Shown here piece by piece: positions 49,885 through 58,118 of a stretch of DNA of 64,000 bases. The DNA is from Planctomycetota bacterium. Its GTDB lineage: Bacteria > Planctomycetota > UBA1135 > UBA2386. A program made the translations under genes and the position numbers. The notes beneath the pieces were generated by a model. That model was given only the letters and a program-made list of their open reading frames with translations. It was not told the origin of the DNA and did no database searches. The stretch's first letter is position 1, and every line of letters begins with the position of its first letter. Where the stretch lies: positions 1 through 64,000 of the forward strand of contig JANQJF010000019.1 of assembly GCA_028281765.1 (NCBI GenBank). Reading direction: 5' to 3'.

Positions 49885-52086
49885 CTAGTTCGTCAGGTTC
49901 TTGAACACGACGAAGCCCTGCGTCAGGAAGCCGCCGAGGACGAGCTCCGGACGGTCGTCGCCGTTGAGGTCGGCGAGCGCAGCGCTACTCGTGGTGAACG
50001 CGCCGGGGAATCGCAGCGACGACTCGATGCCGCCCTGGCCGTCATTGAGCAGCAGCTGGAACTCGCCGGCGAGCGACGTGACGATCAGGTCGGTCTGCTC
50101 GTCGTCGTTCAGATCCGCGTGCACGACCCGGTTCGGGCTCGGTCCGGTCGCGATCTCCGAGACGTCGAATGCGCCGTCTTCACTCGCGAGCATCAGGGAC
50201 ATCGAGCTGACTCCCGAGCCGTTCGTTGCGGCCAAGTCGACGCGGCCGTTGCCGTCGAAGTCGAGGCGGGTCAGACTCGATGGGATCTGCGGCAGAAGGA
50301 TCTCGCCGACCATGACGAGCGTGCCGTCGAGCGCGAGGCGCACGATCTGCACCTTGGCCGCATTCTGGAACGAGATTGCGAGCTCGTTCTGACCGACCCC
50401 GCGGAAGTCACCGGCGGCGATGCCGGTTGGTGCGTCGGCGAACGTCGTCTCGGTCGGCGGGGAGAACGTTCCGTCGCCGTTGCCCGTCGCGACGCGAATC
50501 ACGTTGTCGGTCGCGCCGACGACCAGGTCGTCGACCCCGTCGAGGCTGAGGTCGACGAGCTCGACGAGGCGTGGCTCGGGCGTCGCGACGAAGACGTCAT
50601 CGGTAGGGATCACGTCGAACGCCTTCACGCCGCCGGCGGTCTTGTTGAGGCAGACCTTCACGCCGCCGTCGACCGCGACGGTGATGTCGGGCATGCCGTC
50701 CCCGTCCAGGTCGCGGATCGTCATGGCTTGGGCCGAACGCGTCTGAATCGCGTCGGCCAGCGAGATCGTCGTGTCGACGATAAACGCCGGGTCTCGCGTC
50801 GGCAGCGACGTGTCGATCTCGAGAACGTGTAGGTCTTCGGCACCGAGTTCTGCGGCGACGACCTCATTCGCGCCGTCGCCGTCGATGTCGACGACCTGCG
50901 CGTCGCGCGCGCTGTTCGGCCCGACCGTGTGGTGGCGGCCGCCGGCGAGTCCGTCGTCGCGCGCGACCAGCAGGCAGATGCTGCTCGTGCCGACGCCCGC
51001 TGTCAGGAGGTCCGCGCGACCGTCGCCGTTGACGTCCCCCGCGAAGGGACGCAGGGGTGCGCCGGTCGTGCCGATCCGCACGGAACGGCCGAGTGGGGCA
51101 GCCGCGTCTCCGGTGCCTTCGATGATCGTCACCGAGCGCGAGTCGATCATCGCGACCGCGGTGTCGTCGATGCCGTCTCCGGTGAAGTCCGCTCCGACGC
51201 TGAATCCGGGCAAACCCTCGATCGGAATGGTCTGGATGACTTCGAACGCGGTGCCGTTCCACGTGACGGCTTGCACCGTTCGGCTGTTGAAGTTCGTGAC
51301 CGTGAAGTCGTCGATCCCGTCGCCCGTCAAGTCGCCCGTCGCGATTCCGAACGGGCCGCTGTCGACGGAGACGACCTGCACGCCGGGGTGGACTCCGCCG
51401 GGTGCGCCGAGGAGGACGACGACCTGATCGCGATCGGTATCCGCGATCAGGACGTCCGGGATGTCGTCGCCGGTCACGTCGCCGACGCTGAGTCCGGCCG
51501 TTCGGCCCTCGGTTGGAACCGGGAGCTGCAGGCTCTGCTGGAACGTGCCGTCACCGTTGCCGATGAAGACTTCGACGAACGCCGGCGTGAGGTGGGTCAG
51601 CAGGATGTCCGGCACGCCGTCTTGGTTGCAGTCCTGCACGATCATCGCCGTCGGGATCGGGGTCGTGTACAGCGTTGCCGGTGGTTCGAACGTTCCGGTG
51701 CCGTCGTTGATCAGGACGTTGAGTTGGTCCTGCCGGTAGCTGCCGACGACGAGGTCGATGTCGCCGTCGAGGTCGATGTCGGAAGCGCGAACCTCGGATC
51801 CGTCCAACGCGACGTCGTACGTCTCGGCAGACACGAATCCGTTGTCGCCGCTTCCGGAGAGGACCTGCAGAGCACCGGCCGGGTCGAGCGCCGCGAGGTC
51901 GGGGATGCCATCTCCCGTGAAGTCCGCGAGCTGCAGGTCGGTGACGTTCGTCAGGTCGAGGACGATCTCGATCTGCGTTTCGAACGCCACGGTCGGCAGC
52001 GCTCCCGCCGGTAGGATCAGCTCTCCGCGGTGCTCGACGCAGGCCGTCCCCAAGAACAAAGACGCAATGAGGGCGGACCGATGCAT
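49885..52086 (-). CDS. FG-GAP/VCBS repeat lipoprotein, probable double beta-propeller
   Basis: Exported protein of 733 aa made of about fourteen FG-GAP/VCBS repeats, each with a calcium-binding D-x-D/N-x-D-G-x-x-D loop: ADFTGDGIPDLAALD, SDIDLDGDIDLVVG, QDCNQDGVPDILLTH, GDVTGDDIPDVLIAD, GDLTGDGIDDFTVTN, RDLDGDGMPDITVAV and so on to ADLNGDDRPELVLGG. Fourteen units would build two seven-bladed propellers. The N-terminus MHRSALIASLFLGTACVEHR has a lipobox-like GTAC, so surface anchoring by lipid is likely. The start is ATG at 52086; the longer frame lacks a signal. It lies 84 bp after the alpha-2-macroglobulin gene on the same strand. Role probably adhesion or ligand binding. Confidence 0.85.
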   Translation of the reverse strand: MHRSALIASLFLGTACVEHRGELILPAGALPTVAFETQIEIVLDLTNVTDLQLADFTGDGIPDLAALDPAGALQVLSGSGDNGFVSAETYDVALDGSEVRASDIDLDGDIDLVVGSYRQDQLNVLINDGTGTFEPPATLYTTPIPTAMIVQDCNQDGVPDILLTHLTPAFVEVFIGNGDGTFQQSLQLPVPTEGRTAGLSVGDVTGDDIPDVLIADTDRDQVVVLLGAPGGVHPGVQVVSVDSGPFGIATGDLTGDGIDDFTVTNFNSRTVQAVTWNGTAFEVIQTIPIEGLPGFSVGADFTGDGIDDTAVAMIDSRSVTIIEGTGDAAAPLGRSVRIGTTGAPLRPFAGDVNGDGRADLLTAGVGTSSICLLVARDDGLAGGRHHTVGPNSARDAQVVDIDGDGANEVVAAELGAEDLHVLEIDTSLPTRDPAFIVDTTISLADAIQTRSAQAMTIRDLDGDGMPDITVAVDGGVKVCLNKTAGGVKAFDVIPTDDVFVATPEPRLVELVDLSLDGVDDLVVGATDNVIRVATGNGDGTFSPPTETTFADAPTGIAAGDFRGVGQNELAISFQNAAKVQIVRLALDGTLVMVGEILLPQIPSSLTRLDFDGNGRVDLAATNGSGVSSMSLMLASEDGAFDVSEIATGPSPNRVVHADLNDDEQTDLIVTSLAGEFQLLLNDGQGGIESSLRFPGAFTTSSAALADLNGDDRPELVLGGFLTQGFVVFKNLTN

Positions 52087-52170
52087 GACTTCCGTAATCT
52101 CCGTACCACGGGTGCTATGACCCCGGCAGTCTAGCGGTCCGGGCACCGCGTCGCGAATCGCAGCGCGATG

Positions 52171-55100
52171 CTACCGGACCGTAAGTCGCAGCGGCTCCGC
52201 CCATCGCTGGGAGTCGGGCGTGTAGTAGAGATAGGCGCTCGACGCGGGGCCGGTCGTCGTGCCGGGGAGCGTGGCCACGCAGTCGACCGAGAACTCCTGC
52301 GTCGCGTTCGGCGCGAGAGCACGCCAGTAGAACGTCAGCGTGCGGCCGCGGACTTCCCAGAGATCGAACGAGCCGGCGTCGCGCAGGGCGTCGAGGACCG
52401 CGGTCGGAGCTCGCAAGCCCGCGGGGAGGCCCACGTTCGCGACCGACATCGGCTGGCCGCGGTCGGTGCGATTCCGAACCGTGATGCGAACCGCGCTCGA
52501 CTTACCCTCCTCGACCGAGCCCTCCGTGAGGGTGGTCTCGATCTCGAGCACGGCCTCCGGATCGTCCGCGGGCTGGTCGCTGTGATACGCGAGGTCGCAC
52601 GCCCACGGGATCGGCGCGGCTGCACCGTCGAGTTCGACGACGAGGCTCAGCGTGTGGCGTCCCGGCGTGAGGTCCTCGGCCAGCTCGAAGCGGAGCGGGT
52701 TCGGATCCGCGGTTGAGAAGCTCGCGCGCGCGATTTCGCGATCGCCGGCGCGAACGACGAGCGTGCCCGAAGTCGGCGCGCTCCGGTTCTGCTGCGCGTT
52801 CGCGGTCAGCGCCTTGAGCGCCATGATCGTCGCCTGCGTCGCGCCGAACGTGCCGCGCGCGGTCTGCTGCGACTGCAGGAACTGACACGCCTCGAAGATG
52901 CGGGCGCCGAACTCTTCGGCGTCCGCGAGCCACGCGAGCACCGCGAACGCCGTCGTCTCGACGGCGAAGTCGCGCTCGCCGGACGCGGTGATGCTGGTCT
53001 CCTTGCCGAGCAAGCTACCGTCGTCACGCTGATTCTTCGCGAGTCGCTGCCGTGCCGCCGCAGCGGCGTCGGGTCGCGACGACTCGAGCGCGCACGCCGC
53101 GAGCGCAAGCTCGTACGCGTCGTCGGTCGTCGTGCTGCGGGTTGCGAGGCGCGCGAGCTCCGGCTCGAGCGTGGTCGAATCCTGGCCGGCGTAGATCAAC
53201 GCGTAGGTGATGTACGCGTCGGTCACGGTTGCCGGTGCCGCGCCGAACGCGTCGAGCGACTTGGGGTCGCGCAGGAAGCTCCCATCGCCCGAGCGCCGCG
53301 CCATGAGCCAGTCCCGCGTGCGCGTGACCATCTCGTCGTCGACGTCGAAGACCTGCGCCATGTCGCGGAACTCCATGAGTCCGTAGGCGGTCAGCGCTTC
53401 GTGACCGGGGTCCGAGCCGAACCATTCGTAGCCGCGCTTCGTGCACTCGTAGCCGGTGATCAGCTCGTAGCCCTTCGGCAGCAGTCGCTCGGCTTCCGCG
53501 ACGACGGACGGGATGTTGTCGCCGGTCGCCTGCACGTAGGACAGGACGAGCGCGTTCGGGTAGTTCGAGCTCGAAGCCTGTTCGAAGCAGCCGTGCGGCT
53601 CCTGCAGGATTCCGTCGAGGCCCTGGCGAAGCGTCGATAGCGGCGACGGGAAGACCCGTAGCGTCAGCTTGGTCGATCCGTCGCTCGTGTCCTCCGGCAC
53701 GACGACGACGAACTCGGACGCGTCGCTGCCGAGCATGCCGGCCCACGAGCGGCGGTGAGGGAAGCCGCGCGGGACCACGCGCAGCTCCCGGCGCACCTCG
53801 TCGCGGAACCGTCCGGCAGCGCCGAGAACGCGCAGGCTCGTCGGTCCGCCGGTCGGCGCCTCGATCGCGAGCGGCACGGTGACGCGACCGCGTCCGCCGT
53901 CGAGCTTCGCGCGCTGCATCGTGCTCTCGGTGCGTGCCGACCCCGACGCCGTGATCCTCAGCTCCGCTTCGTCGAAACGTGCGTCGGCGACGAGCCCGAT
54001 CGGCAGGTCGATGGTATCGCCTGCGGTCAGCTCGACCGGCGTCGCGACGTCCATGAAGAACGGCAGCTTGCTGTCGAACGCGATCGCGCCCTGGCCGACG
54101 CGCTGCGCGCCGTGTGCGCTGACGTGTGCGTCCCAGGTCGTGATGCGGTCGCTGAGGTCGAACCCGACCGTCGCTTCGCCTTTCTCGTCCGTGAAGAGGA
54201 GCGCGTTCCAGTAGACGGTCTCGGCGAAGTCGGTGCGCTCCGCGGTGCCGTGGTGGCGGTGCGCATACTCGCGGCCGGGCGCGGTACGGAGATACTCGAG
54301 CCGATAGGCGTCGTTCGCGAAGCGAGCGCGTTCGCGGAGCTCGGGCGCGAAGTCCTCGTCTGCTTCTTCTTCGACTTCCTCGTCGGCCTCCGGCTGCGCG
54401 AGAGGGTCGAGCTCCGGGGTCGCCTCGGGCACCGGTAGCAGCGCTTCGTCGAGTGGCTCGCCTTCGCCTTCGCCGCCGGTTCGAGGAACGACTTCCCAGT
54501 CGTCGAAGTCCGCGGCGTCCTCGGTTGGAGCCTCGGCATCGGCGAGGTTCGCCATGCCCGCGGCCATCTCGACGATGGTCTGTGGCATCGCGTCCTTCAG
54601 CGCGCTGGAGCGGAGCATCGACGGAAGGGACCAGGCGAACAGCGCGACCATGACCGCGACGACGCATGCGTCGCCGCGCCAGTTGCGGGTGATGTCGAGG
54701 CGGCGTGCGCCCCAGGCGACACCGAACGCGAGGCCGTAGAGGATCAGTCCGAATACGGACAGCCATGCGGTCGCGACGAGATCGTCGTGGCTGCCGCGCG
54801 CATTGCGGCGCGCGGACGCGATGGCGCCCGGGTCGCGTTCGTTCTCGATGAAGTCGATCTGCATGCCGACGCCGTCGAGCGAGCGCAGAGTGTCGAGGTC
54901 CATGCCGCGGCGCTCGCCGATTTCGTCCGGATCCGTGGCCCAGAGGAAGCGACGCCAGCCGAGCGTGCCGAGCAGCAGGTCGACGTGCTCCGGCTCGCCA
55001 CCGGCCGACGGCAGGTAGTCGGCGAGGTCGTCCGGGATCGTGACGTCGCCGAGCAGGCTCGCGCGGTCGAGCAGGCCGACGCGCGGCTCTCCGTGCATCG

Positions 55101-57018
55101 ACTGCACGCCGCGATCGGTCACCGAGATGCCGAGCGCGGCGGCGACCGGCTGGCCGGATTCGTCCCGGGCGCGGATGCGCAGGCGCTGACGACCACCCGG
55201 TTCGAGCTCGTCGTGATCCGGAGTGACCTCGAGTGCGATCTGCTGCGTCGCGACACGCTGCACGAGGCGCTCCGCGCGCGGCGCGAGTTCGTCGTCGAAC
55301 ACAGTTACGCGCAGCACGCCGAACACCGAGTCCGGAATCGGCAGCTCGACGTCGATCGCGCCGTCGCCGGAAATGCGTTCGCTCGCGACGCACATGCCGC
55401 GGCAGAACGCCCCGACGCGCCACGTGCCGGCGCGCGACGCGTGGACGCGCAGTCGCAGCGGTTCGCCGGCGGCCGTCACGTCGTCGAGGGCGCGCAGCGC
55501 GACGCCGCGCGCTCGCACCTCGGGAAGCGCGACGGTGGCGCCCCGTGGCCCCTCGATCTGACAGGAGTAGCTCTCGTCTGCCCGTGGCGTCCACTCGACG
55601 CGCGCGCGTCCCTTGTGCCGCGTCTCGAACGCCACGACTTCCGCGCCCTTGCCGTCGAGGATGCGCCCCTTTGCGCTGACCGGCCGGCCGGCCGAGTCGG
55701 CGAGTTCGAGATAGACGCGTGCCGGGAGGCCGGAGACCAGGTCACCACCCTCGGGATACGCGTGCACGGTGATCGATCCGGTCGGCACGACGAACGGCTC
55801 GACGCAGGTTTCGAGCGTGCCGCCGTCTTCGATACGCGCGAACATCCGCGCCTCGCCGTGTTCGACGTCATCGGGAACCTCGAAGGTGAACATCGCGCGA
55901 CCGTTCGCGTCGAGCGTGCCCCATTCGTCCCAGACGTAGTCCCCATCGATGACGAGTGTCACTTCGACGTCGGCGCCGGCCGCCGCGCCGCCCGCGAGTC
56001 GCTGCACATCGAGCTCGGCGATTCCGGAAGTGCCCGGCTCGTAGCTCTCCTTGTCGAGCACGAGCTGCTTGTCGAGTCGCGGCGCCTGGAAGCGGCGCAC
56101 GACGAACTCGTGGTGCACCGCGGGGACGCGGTCGTCGGGTTCGTAGAATTCGAGCGTGTAGTTGCCGCCCGCGAGATCCTCGGGGATCGACCACTCGGCC
56201 CAACCGACGCCGTGCGTCGTGTCCGTGAACGCGCCACGCGTCGCGAACGTGCTGACCACGGCGTCCTGCGCGTCGCGCACGCGCATCGCGTACGAGTGCT
56301 CGGTCGCGATCGGCGTCAGCGTCAGTCGGTCGAGAACGACGCCGCGGAAGCGCGCGGTCTCGCCCGGCCGGTAGATCGGCTTGTCAGAGTCGAGGTGCAC
56401 GAGCGGCGAAGCGTTCGCGGGGCGAAGTTCGACTTCGACGTCCTGATTCCCGAGCGGAGTCTCGGCCGTTACGAGGAGACGGCGCGCGCTCGGGAAGCTG
56501 CCGGGCGCGGTGATGGTGCCCGCGTTCGCGACGGCGCGATCCTTGACGAGCGGCGTGCCGTCCGCGTCGAGCACCGCATAGGTGAGCGGACAGTCGACGG
56601 CGTCGCCGTTCTGGTTCTCGGCCGTGACGTCGAACGCGAGGGGGAGTCCGTCGGGCGTCGCGGTGCGTGCTTCGACGACGATGTCGAGCGTGCCGTGTCG
56701 GAGGTCCTGGTAGCTCCACGAGATCCAGCCCCAGCGTCCGAGCATGAGCACGCATGCGGCGGCGGCGAGTCCGACCGGCAGCCACTTGAGGTGGCGGATC
56801 GGGCTGGGACGTGCCGGCTCTGCGCGCGGTTCGAACCGATCGGCGTCGACGTGTGCGGCGCGCTCGAGGAACTCGGCCTGCGCGCACACTTCTTCGTAGA
56901 TCGCCGCGAGCTCGGGCTCGTTGTCGAGCCGCTGCTGCAGCAGTTCCGGTTCGGGGTGGCATTCGAAGTAGAGCTCAAGCAGTTCGCGTTCGAGCGCTTC
57001 GCGTTGTTCGGCGTTCAT
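52171..57018 (-). CDS. Alpha-2-macroglobulin-like membrane protein with cytoplasmic anti-sigma-like N-terminus
   Basis: A 1615-aa bacterial alpha-2-macroglobulin-type protein, normally a periplasmic protease trap. MG domains (LVHLDSDKPIYRPGETARFR from about 205) and the thioester PHGCFEQASS near residue 1140 are present; Cys and Gln of C-x-E-Q are intact. The later alpha/alpha-barrel region (GDGSFLRDPKSLDAFG, TDAYITYALIYAG) and receptor-binding-like end follow. Unusual parts are a cytoplasmic N-terminus of about 75 residues, a helix at about 76-97, and two further transmembrane helices at about 747-768 and 784-802, followed by an acidic stretch near 850-905. The gene overlaps the ECF sigma gene by four bases (ATGA), the place of an anti-sigma factor. 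Confidence 0.88.
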   Translation of the reverse strand: MNAEQREALERELLELYFECHPEPELLQQRLDNEPELAAIYEEVCAQAEFLERAAHVDADRFEPRAEPARPSPIRHLKWLPVGLAAAACVLMLGRWGWISWSYQDLRHGTLDIVVEARTATPDGLPLAFDVTAENQNGDAVDCPLTYAVLDADGTPLVKDRAVANAGTITAPGSFPSARRLLVTAETPLGNQDVEVELRPANASPLVHLDSDKPIYRPGETARFRGVVLDRLTLTPIATEHSYAMRVRDAQDAVVSTFATRGAFTDTTHGVGWAEWSIPEDLAGGNYTLEFYEPDDRVPAVHHEFVVRRFQAPRLDKQLVLDKESYEPGTSGIAELDVQRLAGGAAAGADVEVTLVIDGDYVWDEWGTLDANGRAMFTFEVPDDVEHGEARMFARIEDGGTLETCVEPFVVPTGSITVHAYPEGGDLVSGLPARVYLELADSAGRPVSAKGRILDGKGAEVVAFETRHKGRARVEWTPRADESYSCQIEGPRGATVALPEVRARGVALRALDDVTAAGEPLRLRVHASRAGTWRVGAFCRGMCVASERISGDGAIDVELPIPDSVFGVLRVTVFDDELAPRAERLVQRVATQQIALEVTPDHDELEPGGRQRLRIRARDESGQPVAAALGISVTDRGVQSMHGEPRVGLLDRASLLGDVTIPDDLADYLPSAGGEPEHVDLLLGTLGWRRFLWATDPDEIGERRGMDLDTLRSLDGVGMQIDFIENERDPGAIASARRNARGSHDDLVATAWLSVFGLILYGLAFGVAWGARRLDITRNWRGDACVVAVMVALFAWSLPSMLRSSALKDAMPQTIVEMAAGMANLADAEAPTEDAADFDDWEVVPRTGGEGEGEPLDEALLPVPEATPELDPLAQPEADEEVEEEADEDFAPELRERARFANDAYRLEYLRTAPGREYAHRHHGTAERTDFAETVYWNALLFTDEKGEATVGFDLSDRITTWDAHVSAHGAQRVGQGAIAFDSKLPFFMDVATPVELTAGDTIDLPIGLVADARFDEAELRITASGSARTESTMQRAKLDGGRGRVTVPLAIEAPTGGPTSLRVLGAAGRFRDEVRRELRVVPRGFPHRRSWAGMLGSDASEFVVVVPEDTSDGSTKLTLRVFPSPLSTLRQGLDGILQEPHGCFEQASSSNYPNALVLSYVQATGDNIPSVVAEAERLLPKGYELITGYECTKRGYEWFGSDPGHEALTAYGLMEFRDMAQVFDVDDEMVTRTRDWLMARRSGDGSFLRDPKSLDAFGAAPATVTDAYITYALIYAGQDSTTLEPELARLATRSTTTDDAYELALAACALESSRPDAAAAARQRLAKNQRDDGSLLGKETSITASGERDFAVETTAFAVLAWLADAEEFGARIFEACQFLQSQQTARGTFGATQATIMALKALTANAQQNRSAPTSGTLVVRAGDREIARASFSTADPNPLRFELAEDLTPGRHTLSLVVELDGAAAPIPWACDLAYHSDQPADDPEAVLEIETTLTEGSVEEGKSSAVRITVRNRTDRGQPMSVANVGLPAGLRAPTAVLDALRDAGSFDLWEVRGRTLTFYWRALAPNATQEFSVDCVATLPGTTTGPASSAYLYYTPDSQRWAEPLRLTVR

Positions 57019-57605
57019 CGTGTGTGCCTCCCCTGGCTACGTGGGTTCTGTGGTTGCTGCCTCATGGCAACGTCCGCAAACGCGCCGAGGTCGCGACGGA
57101 GTCGGGCGAGCGCCGCGCGCATCCGCGACTTCGCGGTGCCGACGGGGATCGCGAGTGCCTCCGCGGTCGCTTCGAAAGTCATGCCTCCCGACACGCGCAT
57201 CAGGAACACGTCCTTCTCCGCGTCGTCCAGCCGCGTGATCGCGTCGCGCGCGGCTTCGAGAGCCTCGGTCGTTTCGGCCTGCGCTGCAGGCGTTCGGTCT
57301 TTCGCTGCCAATTCCATCTCCGATACATCCTCGTGGCCGCGCTCACGTCGCCGGCTGAGCTGCCGACGGCGATCCCGCGCCGCGTTGATCGTGACGACGA
57401 AGACCCATGCCGCGGGATCCGCGGGCCGATGCCCCTTGCGCAGGGCGCGAAGCGCGTTCACGAACGCGTCCTGCAGGACTTCGGCGCCGTCATCGGGGGT
57501 TCCGAGGATGGCACGGACCGCACCCGCGAGGCCGGTTCGATGGTGGTCGAACAGGGTGGCGAGGTGGGGTTCGGTCAGTGGCTCGGATGGGTCCGATGCG
57601 GTCAT
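57015..57605 (-). CDS. ECF-family RNA polymerase sigma factor
   Basis: Extracytoplasmic-function sigma factor, 196 aa. Region 2 runs about 17-85 (HHRTGLAGAVRAILGTPDDG, AEVLQDAFVNALRALRK, DPAAWVFVVTINAARDRRRQ), matching the D-x-x-Q-x-x-F and W-x-x-x-I-x-x-N-x-x-D-x-x-R signatures. Region 4 spans about 115-175 (ITRLDDAEKDVFLMRVSGGM, TFEATAEALAIPVGTAKSRM), with the helix-turn-helix. A charged linker separates them. Its stop overlaps the start of the alpha-2-macroglobulin-like gene, implying that protein is its membrane anti-sigma partner. Targets are unknown; autoregulation would be typical. Confidence 0.92.
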   Translation of the reverse strand: MTASDPSEPLTEPHLATLFDHHRTGLAGAVRAILGTPDDGAEVLQDAFVNALRALRKGHRPADPAAWVFVVTINAARDRRRQLSRRRERGHEDVSEMELAAKDRTPAAQAETTEALEAARDAITRLDDAEKDVFLMRVSGGMTFEATAEALAIPVGTAKSRMRAALARLRRDLGAFADVAMRQQPQNPRSQGRHTR

Positions 57606-58109
57606 GGATCGATCGGAGGGGGAGACGTGAGGGGTGGCGAGTTGGATTTCGTGTTTTCACAAACTTGCCTAAGGGAGCGGAGCGCGCCAATTCGTGGCTC
57701 CGAGGCCCCCTTCGAGCGCGGCATCCTTGTTCGGGAGTATGATCCCGAACGCAACCACCGAAGACTCGGCTTCCGCGCCAGTCGGTGCCTGGTGGGGCGA
57801 GGGTCTGAATGAGCGAATGCAGCACGTTCTGGTTCACCTAGCCACGTGGCTGCTGCGGTAGCTCGCCCCCGGACCGCGCTCGCTTTCGCACTTGCATGCG
57901 CACGAGCACTCGCACGCGCCTTGGGCCGGGGGCCGCGTGTCGAGGCCGAGGGCCGAGCGCGGGGCGGAGGGAGAGGGCGCCCGCGAGCGCGAGCGACGCG
58001 GCATCGCGGCGCCCGGTTAGGCAGCGCTCGCTTCGCTCGCTCAGGCAGCGGTCGCGTTGCTCCCTTAGGCAGCTGCTCGCTGCGCTCGCTCAGGCAAGTA
58101 TACGGCCGG
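57606..58109. other. 504-bp non-coding region between the sigma factor and M28 peptidase genes
   Basis: No gene is supported here. The right part (57850-58010) is low-complexity GC-rich DNA (runs such as GGGCCGAGCGCGGGGCGGAGG), followed by three tandem 24-25-bp units (58019-58091) and a hairpin over the M28 stop. The sigma-factor promoter must lie near its left end, but no convincing -35/-10 pair was recognised; ECF-type autoregulated promoters often carry an AAC core, and GAACGCAACC occurs at about 57748. Confidence 0.6.
58019..58097. repeat. Three tandem 24-25-bp repeats
   Basis: AGGCAG recurs at 58019, 58043 and 58067, and AGGCAA at 58092, giving periods of 24, 24 and 25 bp. Units 1 and 3 share GCTCGCT-x-CGCTCGCTC and are themselves partly palindromic (AGCG/CGCT rich). 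Unit 2 has diverged. They lie directly beyond the M28 gene on its 3' side. Confidence 0.75.
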
Positions 58110-58118
58110 CTACTTGCC
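58093..58118 (-). terminator. Hairpin overlapping the M28 peptidase stop codon
   Basis: GGCAAGTA (58093-58100) and TACTTGCC (58111-58118) are perfect 8-bp arms with a 10-nt loop; the gene's TAG stop lies at 58110-58112. The loop itself contains the palindrome GCCGGC. No U-run is present, so it may protect the mRNA end rather than terminate by itself. Confidence 0.45.

Noticed and set aside
58019..58097. CRISPR array
   Set aside because: The repeats are directly adjacent without unique spacers, and no cas gene is nearby.
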